Source of the DNA: DASUDX01 sp036275365
GTDB taxonomy: Bacteria; Pseudomonadota; Gammaproteobacteria; Nevskiales; Nevskiaceae
DNA: 39,071 bases
Assembly (NCBI GenBank): GCA_036275365.1
Contig: DASUDX010000029.1
Coordinates: 1 to 39,071 of the forward strand
Direction of reading: 5' to 3'
Both the position numbers and the translations under genes were made by a program. Every line of letters begins with the position of its first letter. The first letter of the stretch is position 1. This document shows, piece after piece, positions 25,648 through 34,400 of this stretch. Under the pieces are notes generated by a model. The model ran no database searches and was not told where the DNA came from. It was given only the letters and a program-made list of their open reading frames with translations.

Positions 25648-26823
25648 ATGAAGCGCTTCCCTTCCCTGGCCCTGGGGCTGCTGGCTGCGGCCCTGGCGCT
25701 GCCCGTGCCGGTGCCGGCCGCGACGCCCTATCGCCCACAGGACCCCGCCGCCCGGCTGGCCGAGGTGCCGCCCCGGCGCGATCCGGCGCTGGCCGATTTC
25801 GAGCGGCTGCGCCGCGCGGCCCAGGCCCGTCCGCAGGACGCGCGCGCGGTGCTGCCCTATGCACAGCGCGCCATCGAACTCGGCCGCGCCCGCGCCGACC
25901 CGCGCTACATGGGCTATGCCGAGGCGGCGCTGGCGCCCTGGCGCGGCCGCCCGGAGGTGCCCGCCGCGCTGCGCGTGCTGCGCGCCACGCTGGCCCAGCA
26001 CCGCCACGATTTCGCCGCGGCCCTGGGGGAACTGGATGCGGTGCTGGCGGCCGATCCCGCCCAGGCGCAGGCACGGCTGACCCGGGCGGTGGTGAGGAGC
26101 GTGATCGGCCGCGCCGATCAGGCCGAGACCGATTGCCGGGCGCTCGCCGGGCGCGCCTCGGCCCTGATCGTCGCCAGCTGTCTGGCCGCCAGCCGCGGTC
26201 TCGGCCCGCAGGCCGCCGCGGCGCTGGCGGATCTGGAGGCGGCGCTGGCGGCTGCCCGCGAGGCACCCGCCGGCGAGCGCGCCTGGGCGCTGACCCTGCG
26301 CGCCGAGCTGCGCGAGCGGCTGGGGCGCGCCGATGCCGGCCGCGCCTATGCCGAGGCCTGGGCGCAGGAGGACCCGCAGCGGCCAGACCCCTATCTGCTC
26401 TATGCCTATGCCGATCACTGGCTCGAGCAGAACCAGCCGGCCGAGGCCCGCGCCCTGCTCGCCGCCCACGCCGCGCTGGATGGGGCCGAGCTGCGTCTGT
26501 ACGAACTGGCGCCGGAGCCGGCCGCCGAGGCGCGGCTGGCGCGCCGCTTCGAGGCCGCCCGCCAGCGCGGGGATCCGCCCCATGCCCGCGAGCAGGCGCG
26601 CTTCGAGCGGGCGCGCGGGCGCGCGGCCGAGGCGCTGCGGCTGGCCACCGAGAACTGGGCGCTGCAGCGCGAACCGGCGGATGCCCTGCTGCTGGCCGAT
26701 GCGGCGCTGGCCGCGGGCGGCGCCGAGGGCGCCCGCGCGCTCGAAACACTGCGCCGCTGGCAGACCGAGAGCGGCCTGCTCGATGTGCGGCTGCAGCGGC
26801 GGCTGGACGGAGCGCGCCGATGA
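25648..26823 (+). CDS. Exported TPR-repeat protein
   Basis: A 391-residue protein with a signal peptide (about 1-26, ending VPAATP) followed by alanine-rich tandem helices throughout. TPR-like units are visible at DFAAALGELDAVLAADPAQA, ADAGRAYAEAWAQEDPQRPD, NQPAEARALLAAHAALDGAE and RAAEALRLATENWALQREPA. TPR domains bind protein partners; no enzymatic domain is seen. The stop codon overlaps the start of the HupE/UreJ permease (ATGA at 26820-26823), which ties it to the metal-uptake locus, perhaps as a periplasmic scaffold. That role is inferred from position only. Confidence 0.85.
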   Translation: MKRFPSLALGLLAAALALPVPVPAATPYRPQDPAARLAEVPPRRDPALADFERLRRAAQARPQDARAVLPYAQRAIELGRARADPRYMGYAEAALAPWRGRPEVPAALRVLRATLAQHRHDFAAALGELDAVLAADPAQAQARLTRAVVRSVIGRADQAETDCRALAGRASALIVASCLAASRGLGPQAAAALADLEAALAAAREAPAGERAWALTLRAELRERLGRADAGRAYAEAWAQEDPQRPDPYLLYAYADHWLEQNQPAEARALLAAHAALDGAELRLYELAPEPAAEARLARRFEAARQRGDPPHAREQARFERARGRAAEALRLATENWALQREPADALLLADAALAAGGAEGARALETLRRWQTESGLLDVRLQRRLDGARR

Positions 26824-27947
26824 CGCGGCTGCTCTGGCTGCTGCTGCTGATTGCGACGCCGCTGGCCGCCCACCAGCCCAGCGACAGCTATCTGCGGCTG
26901 CAGATCGAGGCGCCCGGTGCGGCCGGGGTCAGCGGCCGCTGGGACATCGCGCTGCGCGACCTCGACGCCGCCCTGGTGCTGGACGCCGATGGCGATGGCC
27001 AGCTGCGCTGGGGCGAGCTCGCACCGCGCGAGGCCGAGGTGCTCGCCTATGCCGGCGAGCGGCTGCGGCTGGCCTGGGGCGAACAGCCCTGTGCCCTGCG
27101 CTGGCAGCCGCTGCAGATCGTCGAGCTCGGCAGCGGCGCCCATGCCGCACTGGCCTTCGATGGCGACTGCCCGCCCCCGCCGGGGCTGGCGCTGGTGCTG
27201 CGCTACGGTCTGCTGTTCGATCTCGACCCCAGCCACCGCGGCCTGCTGCAGCTGGCCTGGGGCGAGCGCCAGCAGACCGCGGTGTTCTCTCCGGAGCGCC
27301 GCGAACAGCGCTTCGATGGCCGCCCGCCGGAGCCGCTGGCGGTGTTCGCCCAGTATTTCGGCGAGGGCGTGCGTCATATCGCGCTCGGCCTGGACCATCT
27401 GCTGTTCCTGGCCGGGCTGCTGTTGCCGGCGGTGCTGGCCCGTCGCGACGGCCGCTGGGTCGCCGCCCCCTCGGCCCGCCATGCGCTGATCGAGGTGGCT
27501 GGCATCGTCACCGCCTTCACCCTGGCCCATGCCCTGAGCCTGAGCCTCGCCGCCCTCGGCGGGCTGAGCCTGCCGGCGCGCTGGGTCGAGGCGGCGGTGG
27601 CCGCCACCGTGGTCTTCGCCGCCCTCAACACCCTGCTGCCCCTGGTGCGCGGCCGGCTGTGGGCGCTGGCCTTCGGCTTTGGCCTGATCCACGGCGCGGG
27701 CTATGCCGGGGTGCTCGGCGATCTGGGCCTGTCCGGGGGTCTGCTCGCGCTCGCCCTGCTGGCCTTCAACCTCGGCGTCGAAGGCATGCAGCTGCTGGTG
27801 GCCCTGGTCTGGGTGCCGCTCGCCTTTGCCCTGCGCCGCCAGCCGCTCTATCAATGGGGCGTGGTCGGCGGCGGGTCCCTGCTGGTGACGATGATCGGAG
27901 TGCTATGGCTGCTCGAACGCCTGTTCCAGTTCCGCTTCGTGTTCTGA
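26820..27947 (+). CDS. HupE/UreJ-family membrane protein (probable Ni/Co permease)
   Basis: A 375-residue protein with a signal peptide (about 1-18), a periplasmic beta domain starting HQPSDSYLRLQIEAP (about 19-175), and six hydrophobic segments. The membrane part has the HupE/UreJ pattern: VRHIALGLDHLLFLAGLL, TAFTLAHALSLSLAALG, FGFGLIHGAGYAGVLGDLGL and LLAFNLGVEGMQLLVALVW. The histidines and acidic residues in these helices are the expected metal path. HupE and UreJ are secondary permeases for nickel, in some cases cobalt. An EF-hand-like DADGDGQLRWGEL (about 57-69) lies in the periplasmic domain. The gene overlaps the TPR gene upstream and the NikL-like gene downstream (43 nt). Confidence 0.9.
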   Translation: MTRLLWLLLLIATPLAAHQPSDSYLRLQIEAPGAAGVSGRWDIALRDLDAALVLDADGDGQLRWGELAPREAEVLAYAGERLRLAWGEQPCALRWQPLQIVELGSGAHAALAFDGDCPPPPGLALVLRYGLLFDLDPSHRGLLQLAWGERQQTAVFSPERREQRFDGRPPEPLAVFAQYFGEGVRHIALGLDHLLFLAGLLLPAVLARRDGRWVAAPSARHALIEVAGIVTAFTLAHALSLSLAALGGLSLPARWVEAAVAATVVFAALNTLLPLVRGRLWALAFGFGLIHGAGYAGVLGDLGLSGGLLALALLAFNLGVEGMQLLVALVWVPLAFALRRQPLYQWGVVGGGSLLVTMIGVLWLLERLFQFRFVF

Positions 27948-28405
27948 GCGCGGCGGCCCCGCTCCCCGCCCTGGGCCTGGCGCTGGGCCTGGCACTGGTC
28001 GCGCCGCCGCTCGCCGCCCATGGCGCCAGCGGCGAGCGGCTGCCGGCGGCGGCGCCGGTCTGCCTGCAGTTCCGCTACGGCGTGGGCGAACCGATGGCGC
28101 AGACCGAGCTGCTCCTGCTCGACGCCAGCGGCGGCGTCGCCCAGCGCCTGCAGACCGATGCGCTCGGCCGCGCCTGCGTGCTGGCCGACCCGCCCGGACC
28201 CTGGCGCGCGGTAGCCGACGATGGGCTTGGCCACCGGGTGGAGCTGCCGCTGAGCGTCAGCCCCGAGGGCGTGGTGGGCACCGGCGCCACGGCGCGTGCG
28301 GTGAGCCTCCCGCCGCGGCTGCTGCTGGGTCTGCTGCTGGCCAGCCTCGTGGCCAATGCCTGGCTGTGGTGGCGGCAGCGCCGCGCGGCACCGGCCACGC
28401 CCTAG
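27905..28405 (+). CDS. NikL/CbiL-like membrane-anchored periplasmic protein
   Basis: A 166-residue protein with a signal sequence (about 1-38, ending PLAAHGASG), a small beta-sandwich domain and a C-terminal membrane helix (about 136-156, LLLGLLLASLVANAWLWW) ending in RQRR. The core reads RYGVGEPMAQTELLLLDA, LQTDALGRACVLADPPGPW and RAVADDGLGHRVELPL. This matches the GxPM, TDxxGR and DDGxGH pattern recalled for NikL/CbiL, accessory subunits of nickel/cobalt ECF transporters. In this window there is no ECF NikM/Q/O, so the protein appears to work with HupE/UreJ instead. The ATG at 27905 lies inside the permease gene and is the start that gives a signal peptide. Confidence 0.75.
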   Translation: MAARTPVPVPLRVLSAAAPLPALGLALGLALVAPPLAAHGASGERLPAAAPVCLQFRYGVGEPMAQTELLLLDASGGVAQRLQTDALGRACVLADPPGPWRAVADDGLGHRVELPLSVSPEGVVGTGATARAVSLPPRLLLGLLLASLVANAWLWWRQRRAAPATP

Positions 28406-28410
28406 CGGCC

Positions 28411-28436
28411 AAAAAAAGAGCCCCGACAAGCGGGGC
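28411..28436 (-). terminator. Intrinsic terminator for the DUF4331 gene
   Basis: GCCCCG (28420-28425), loop ACAAG, and CGGGGC (28431-28436), preceded on the plus strand by seven A (28411-28417). Read on the minus strand this is a GC hairpin followed by a U tract. It lies 62 nt past the DUF4331 stop. Confidence 0.8.
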
Positions 28437-28456
28437 CAATGGGACATCCCGGGACA

Positions 28457-28480
28457 CCCGCGGCGGCGCACCGCCGCGGG
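28457..28480. terminator. Second hairpin between convergent genes
   Basis: A perfect 10-bp stem, CCCGCGGCGG (28457-28466) and CCGCCGCGGG (28471-28480), with a CGCA tetraloop. It has no U tract on either strand and probably adds to termination or stabilises the 3' end. Confidence 0.6.
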
Positions 28481-28497
28481 CATTCAAGGACAGAACC

Positions 28498-29973
28498 TCA
28501 GTTGGGGGAGCCGGGGATCGGCGACTTCAGGTAGGGGAAGCTTTCGTCAAACGCGCTGGCATCGACGAAGGCGCCGTCGGTGATCGGCGCATTGCCCACC
28601 GGGGCATCTTCCGGATTGCAGAAGGCACCGGGGAAGGCATGGCAGACCACGCCCATCGCCACCCGCAGCTCGATGTCCACCACGTCATCACCCGGACGGC
28701 GGCCGTTGGGGAAGCCGGCGTTGTCGCCACCCAGCAGACCGAGGTTGTCCTGCTGGCTCGCGGCAACCGGGGCGATCGCGGTGTTCAGCCGCAGCATCTC
28801 CGAGGCCACCACATTGGCCGGCTGGTTCAGGCCCGGCACGCCGGTGAGGAAGGCCGCGATCAGATCCTGGCGCGGGAAGTTGTTGGGCGCGACCTCCTGC
28901 AGCTGCAGGGCGTCCTTGAACAGGATCTCGATCAGTTCCGGCAGCGTCGGGTTGGTGACATAGGTGGCGAACTGGCCATCCCCGCTCGGCTCGGAGGCGT
29001 TGAACAGATCCTTGTCCGGCAGACCGATCACCACCTCGTTGACCAGCGGCATGCCCAGGCGCGAGACCTGCACCAGATCACCGCGCTCACCGGCGCTGCC
29101 ATTGCCGCGCAGCACGCGACGGGCCGGCAGGCTGGCGGTGGTCCAGGCACCGATCACCGTCTCATTGCCCGCGGTCAGGCAGCTGATCGGCAGTTCCAGG
29201 GCGATGGTGCTGATGTTCTTGTCGTCAATGGTGTTGGCCTCGCCATCGACCGGACCCAGCGGGTTGAGGTTGATCAGGTCGAAGGTTTCGCCGAGGTTGA
29301 CGACGAAGCCCTCCTTGCGCTGGCCGACGAACACCCGGCCCTCGGTGGAGCAGCCTGGCACGCTGATCGGGAAGATGTGGCTGGCCGCGTAGGCCGGATA
29401 GTCCGGAATCGACTTGTTGCCGATGTTGTCGACCGGCTTGCGGAAGTTCGACTTGCCGGTGCGCACATTCACCACCGGCTCGGCGGTGCCGGTGCGGCGA
29501 TCGCCACGGACCTGGGTGATCGAGTAGTTCTCGATCAGGTTGAGCGCCGCGATGTCGCCACGGTTGGGCCCGATCTGGCCGGCGTTGATCAGCGGAATGG
29601 CCACCGACTGGGTGTTGCCGGCCGGGCCGACATCGAGCGCGATGCCCTGGTACAGATTGCGGAAGCGGAACTGGTAGGTCAGATCCTCGTTGGCATCGCC
29701 GTTGTTGTCGATGTGGATCTCGTAGACCGCATCCGGATCGAAGGAGAAGTAGTTGGGACCGCCGTAGGAGTCCTGCAGCGGGATGTAGTTGGCGAGCAGG
29801 GTGACGAAGCCCTCGCGGCCCGCCTCATACGAACGGAACATGTAGAAGTCGGTGCCATCGACCTTCGGCGTCTCGGTGATGAACGGCGCCTCGCGGTGGC
29901 TGGAGGCCTGGGCGGCAACGGCCGCGCCGGCCAGCGCCAGGGCCAGGGCCGTGCGCAGGAAGGGAAGTCTCAT
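28498..29973 (-). CDS. Exported DUF4331-family protein
   Basis: A 491-residue exported protein with a signal peptide (about 1-23, ending AAQASSHREAP). The mature start SSHREAPFITETPKVDGTDF is the hallmark of DUF4331, followed by YMFRSYEAG, PNYFSFDPDAVYEIHIDNNG and, near the C-terminus, GRRPGDDVVDIELRVAMGVV. The family is widespread in proteobacteria but has no established function; it is predicted to be a beta-rich periplasmic or extracellular protein. The gene stands alone between two convergent/divergent neighbours, has GAGGAG just before its ATG and its own terminator downstream. No regulator or partner is evident. Confidence 0.88.
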   Translation of the reverse strand: MRLPFLRTALALALAGAAVAAQASSHREAPFITETPKVDGTDFYMFRSYEAGREGFVTLLANYIPLQDSYGGPNYFSFDPDAVYEIHIDNNGDANEDLTYQFRFRNLYQGIALDVGPAGNTQSVAIPLINAGQIGPNRGDIAALNLIENYSITQVRGDRRTGTAEPVVNVRTGKSNFRKPVDNIGNKSIPDYPAYAASHIFPISVPGCSTEGRVFVGQRKEGFVVNLGETFDLINLNPLGPVDGEANTIDDKNISTIALELPISCLTAGNETVIGAWTTASLPARRVLRGNGSAGERGDLVQVSRLGMPLVNEVVIGLPDKDLFNASEPSGDGQFATYVTNPTLPELIEILFKDALQLQEVAPNNFPRQDLIAAFLTGVPGLNQPANVVASEMLRLNTAIAPVAASQQDNLGLLGGDNAGFPNGRRPGDDVVDIELRVAMGVVCHAFPGAFCNPEDAPVGNAPITDGAFVDASAFDESFPYLKSPIPGSPN

Positions 29974-30069
29974 GAGTGCTCCTCATCGGTTGGGTTGGAA
30001 CTGCCCAGTGCCTACGGCAGCCCGGCGCCCGCGGATGCGGCGGTGGCGGCGGTCGATCCGCTGTCTCGT

Positions 30070-30114
30070 TTGCAGCGACCGCCCCCCCGCGTAAACTATC
30101 CGCCTATCCGCATA
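30070..30114 (+). promoter_or_regulatory. metK promoter and CTATCCGC direct repeats
   Basis: TTGCAG (30070-30075), a 16-nt spacer and TAAACT (30092-30097) form a likely promoter. Two tandem CTATCCGC copies (30096-30103, 30104-30111) start at the -10, and the second continues as CTATCCGCATA, an 11-mer also found in the ahcY operator (36965-36975). A further CATCCG-N9-CGGATG pair lies at 30123-30143. This fits a shared SAM-cycle repressor, by analogy to SahR; the regulator itself is not in the window. Confidence 0.6.
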
Positions 30115-30184
30115 ACCAGATTCATCCGGGCGACGCACGGATGGCCCACGCTGCGGCTTACCCCCTTTCCTGGAGTCCCTGCCG

Positions 30185-31399
30185 ATGTCGTCCTATCTGT
30201 TCACCTCCGAATCCGTTTCCGAAGGCCACCCGGACAAGGTCGCCGACCAGATCTCGGATGCGGTGCTCGACGCCATCCTCACCCAGGACAAGCGCGCCCG
30301 CGTGGCCTGCGAGACCCTGGTCAAGACCGGGGTGGCGATCGTCGCCGGCGAGGTGACCACCAGCGCCTGGGTGGACCTCGAGGCGCTGGTGCGCAAGGTG
30401 ATCAGCGACATCGGCTACAACAGCTCGGAGGTCGGCTTCGACGGCGCCACCTGCGGCATCCTCAACATCATCGGCAAGCAGAGCCCGGACATCGCCATGG
30501 GCGTGGACGGCACCGAGAAGAAGCAGAAGGCGCCGGAAGAGCAGGGCGCCGGTGACCAGGGCCTGATGTTCGGCTACGCCTGCGACGAGACCAAGGAGCT
30601 GATGCCGGCGCCGATCTACTACAGCCACCGCCTGGTGGAGCAGCAGGCCAAGGTGCGCAAGGCCAAGAAGGGCCTGCCCTGGCTGCGCCCGGACGCCAAG
30701 AGCCAGGTCACCCTGCGCTACGAGGGCGACACCGCGGTGGCCATCGACGCGGTGGTGCTGTCCACCCAGCACAGCCCGGAGATCAAGCTCAAGGATCTGC
30801 GCGAGGCGGTGCTCGAGGAGATCATCAAGCCGGTGCTGCCGGCCAAGCTGCTGACCAAGGCCACCAAGTTCCACATCAACCCGACCGGCAACTTCGTGAT
30901 CGGCGGTCCGGTGGGGGACTGCGGCCTCACCGGCCGCAAGATCATCGTCGACTCCTACGGCGGCTGGGCCCGCCATGGAGGCGGCGCCTTCTCCGGCAAG
31001 GACCCGTCCAAGGTCGACCGCTCGGCCGCCTATGCCGCGCGCTATGTGGCCAAGAACATCGTCGCCTCCGGTCTGGCGCGGCGCTGCGAGGTGCAGGTGA
31101 GTTACGCCATCGGCGTGGCCGAGCCGACCTCGATCATGGTCACCACCTTCGGCACCGGCACCATCAGCGACGAGTCGCTGGAAAAGCTGGTGCGCAAGCA
31201 CTTCGACCTGCGTCCCTACGGCATCGTCAAGATGCTGGACCTGATCCATCCGATGTATCAGGCCACCGCCAGCTATGGCCACTTCGGCCGCAAGCCCTAT
31301 GAGGTGACGCTCGCCAACGGCGAGACCTTCACCGCCTTCTCCTGGGAGAAGACCGACAAGGCCGAGGCGCTGAAGGCCGACGCCAAGCGGATGAAGTAG
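30185..31399 (+). CDS. metK: S-adenosylmethionine synthetase
   Basis: Makes SAM from methionine and ATP in the cytoplasm. The protein has 404 residues, slightly longer than the E. coli enzyme. Signatures are ESVSEGHPDKVADQISDAVL (GHPDK at 14-18), GAGDQGLMFGYA (121-132, ATP loop), YGGWARHGGGAFSGKDPSKV (about 258-277) and EPTSIMVTTFGTG. The ATG at 30185 gives the usual MSSYLFTSESVSEG start. It is the first SAM-cycle gene here; ahcY and metF follow 5.7 and 7.6 kb downstream. Upstream sequence shares an operator-like motif with ahcY. Confidence 0.98.
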   Translation: MSSYLFTSESVSEGHPDKVADQISDAVLDAILTQDKRARVACETLVKTGVAIVAGEVTTSAWVDLEALVRKVISDIGYNSSEVGFDGATCGILNIIGKQSPDIAMGVDGTEKKQKAPEEQGAGDQGLMFGYACDETKELMPAPIYYSHRLVEQQAKVRKAKKGLPWLRPDAKSQVTLRYEGDTAVAIDAVVLSTQHSPEIKLKDLREAVLEEIIKPVLPAKLLTKATKFHINPTGNFVIGGPVGDCGLTGRKIIVDSYGGWARHGGGAFSGKDPSKVDRSAAYAARYVAKNIVASGLARRCEVQVSYAIGVAEPTSIMVTTFGTGTISDESLEKLVRKHFDLRPYGIVKMLDLIHPMYQATASYGHFGRKPYEVTLANGETFTAFSWEKTDKAEALKADAKRMK

Positions 31400-31407
31400 G
31401 CCGTCCT

Positions 31408-31426
31408 GCCCGGCTCAGCGCCGGGC
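31408..31426. terminator. Hairpin between convergent metK and TIR-WD40 genes
   Basis: GCCCGGC (31408-31414), loop TCAGC, and GCCGGGC (31420-31426). The loop contains the stop codon of the minus-strand gene. Without a U tract, it is a possible bidirectional terminator. Confidence 0.45.
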
Positions 31427-34400
31427 GGGCGGGGCGCAGGCGAGGGGGTCCGGCAGGCGCGGTTCCAGGCGGCCCTGGCGGGAGAGCCAGGGCAGCCGGC
31501 ACTCGGCCAGCCGGCGCAGGGTCTCGACCTCGCGGCGCTCCGGGGCGAGATCGAACAGCAGCAGGCTGTGGTCATCGCGGCGGCTGTGGCCGCTGGCGAG
31601 GAGCGCCGAGCCGTCAGGCGCGATCTCCACCGCCGAGAAGGTGCGGCCGTCCGGGTCCTGCCAGCGTCGCAGCAGGCGGCCGCTGCCCAGGCTCCAGATG
31701 CCCAGCTCGAAGCTGGCCCAGGCGGGGCTCACCGCCAGCCGGCGGTCCGGGCTCAGGGCGAGATCGTTGCTGATGCCGGGGGCGAGCCCGCTGCGGATCT
31801 CCAGCCGGCCGTCCTGCGGGCGCCACAGCAGCAGCTGGCCGCGGTCATCGCCCAGCGCCACGGTGCGCGCGTCGACCCAGGCCACGCTGGTCAGCGCCGT
31901 GCCCGGGCGGTCCAGTTGCTGCAGCAGCCGGCCGCTGCCGCGGTCATGGTGGAGGGCACGGCCATCGCCGCCCACGCTCACCAGACTGCCGCCGTCCGGG
32001 TGGAAGGCGAGATTCCAGACCTTGTCCCGATGCCGGGTGAAGGCCGGCCGCGGGCGGCCGTCCAGCGACCAGCGCGAGAGGGCGCCACGCTGGCCCAGGC
32101 CGATCAGCTCGGCATCGTCCGGGCTGAACTCGAGCCGCCACAGCGCCTCGCCGGGTTCGCCCAGCGGTTGCGGGGCCTCGTCCGGCGCCGGCTGCCAGAG
32201 CCAGACCTGGCCGTCGGCATGGCTGGCCAGCCGGCTGGCCGTGCGATCGACCGCCAGATACGGCTGCAGGGCGAGCCCCGCCGGCAGGGCCAGCCGCCGC
32301 GGCGGGCTGCCGTCCAGCGGCCACAGCATCAAGGCCCCGGCCTGTTCCAGACCGACCAGCACACGGCCATCCCCGCTGAGGCTGACGGTGCGCAGATCGC
32401 TGCCCGCGGTGAGCGCCGGCAGCGGCTCGCGGGAGGGCCAGCGCAGGCGCTGCACGGTCGGGCCCGGCGCGGCGATCAGCAGCTGGCGACCCTGATCGGC
32501 GAACCCGGCCCAGTGCAGATCGTGGCGGGGCGGTGCCGACGGCGGTGGCAGGGCCAGCCGCGCGACCCCGCCCCCGCGCAGCGCCGCCAGCCGCCAGCGC
32601 AGCACCCGGCCATCCACCCCGGCGGTGGCCAGCCACTGGCCATCGGCGCTGCCATCGAGCCCGACCAGGGTGCCGTGATGGCCTTCCAGACGGCCCCAGC
32701 GGCGGCCGCTGGCCAGCTCCCAGACCTCGATGGCGGTGCGCTGCTCGTTCTGGCCGAAGAACCAGCGACCGCTGGGATCGATGCCGGCGGCGATGTAGCC
32801 CTCGCTGCGCCGCTCGGAGGTGAAGCGCGCGCGCAGGCGGTCGAGATCCCAGACCCGCAGCGGATCCTCCGAGGATCGGGTGAACAGGTAGCGGCCATCC
32901 AGGCTCACCTGGGCGAACCACACCGCATTGCCGTGGCCGTAGAGCCCGCCCAGCCACTCGCCGCGCTCGGCATCCCACAGATTGATGGCGCCGCCCTCGC
33001 CCAGCGTCACCACCCGCGAGGGGCCGGCGAAGAAGGCGGCGCTGGGGCCGGCGGGCCGGGTCTGGAAGCCGCGCAGCGGCTCACCGCTGCGCGCGTCCCA
33101 GATCTGGATCGCGCCGCGCCCATCGGCGCTGACCACCCGGGTGCCGTCCGGGGCCATCGCCAGGCTCAGGTAGGGCCCGCCGGGCAGGGTCCGCGGCGCC
33201 GCCTCGCCCACCGTCCAGATCTGCGCGGCAGCGGCGGCGTCGAGGGTGGCCAGGCGCTGCAGCTCGCGATCGGCGAGGAAGTAGAGCAGGGCGGAATGGA
33301 AGAACCAGCGCGAGTTGCCGCCGGTGGCACGGAGTAGCTGGCGCCCCTCGCGCAAATCGTAGACCCGCACCTCGGCGGCGCCGGCGGCGGCTGGAATCAG
33401 GGCGAGGCCGCGGCTGCCGTCCGCGCTGACCACCAGGCTGCTGCTCGGCGGCAGGCGATCCAGCTCCAGCGGCTCGCCGCCATCGAGCCGGCTCAGCTGC
33501 AGCCGTCCGGGCGCCGCCGCATCGGCGGTCGGCACCTGCAGCCGCAGCAGGGTTCCGCCATCGCCGCTGAGCGCGACCTGGCCGAAGGAATGCCCGGGCT
33601 CGGCCGGCGGCGGAAACACCTCGGCGGCCTCGACCATGGGCAGGGCCTGGGCCAGCAGCTGGCGGGCATCCTCCTCGGCGCCGGCCAGCGGCAGGGCCTC
33701 CATCAGCAGCGCCGCCGCCTGGGCGCCACGGCCCTCGGCCAGTGCCTGGCCGGCCGCGTCGAACAGGCGCTCCCGCAGCTGGCGTTCGGCCTCGCGGGCG
33801 CGCAGCCCCTGCTGCCACTGCCAGAGGCCGAGGAAGGCGGCCAGCAGCAGGCTGGCGGCGGCGGCCACACCCAGGGACTCGCGACGGCGGCGCTGGCGCT
33901 CGCGCTGGCGCAGCTCGTCGAGGCCCACTTCGAGCAGACCGGCGACGAGCTGCTGCAAGGCCTCGTGGCGCCGGCTGCGGCCAGGCCGGACATCGGCCGC
34001 CAGGGGCTCGGCCACCCGCCCATCGGGTCGGCCCTGGGCGTCGTGACCCTCGATCAGGGCCGGTGGCAGACAGCCGGCGCCAGCGCCCGCCTGCGGGTCG
34101 CCGTCGACGATCAGCACGAAGATCCGCGACTCGCGGCCCAGCCGCTTGAAGCTGCGGATCTCCTCGTTGACCCAGCGCGAGGCGGCGGCGCGCGGTGAGG
34201 CGATCACGATCAGGCTGTGCGACTGCACCAGCGCGGCCTGGATCACCGCCGCCAGCTCGGGCGCGCTGGAGAGCTCCTCGCGATCGCGGAACACCGGCGT
34301 GAGGCGTGCCGGCAGGCCTGCACCGCCCCGCGCCCGCAGATGGCGCGGCACCCGGTAGCGTTCCAGCGCGCGGTGCAGCCAGCGCGCCCAGGCTTCATCG

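Noticed and set aside
29974..30184. SAM riboswitch before metK
   Set aside because: No SAM-I, SAM-II or SAM/SAH core was recognised; only a promoter, the CTATCCGC repeats and one weak hairpin are seen.
28366..30555. Long plus-strand frame antisense to the DUF4331 gene
   Set aside because: No homology-like blocks, crosses the terminator hairpins, and overlaps metK in another frame.
32476..33337. Plus-strand frames opposite the WD40 region
   Set aside because: They mirror the repetitive WD40 coding sequence and have no independent support.
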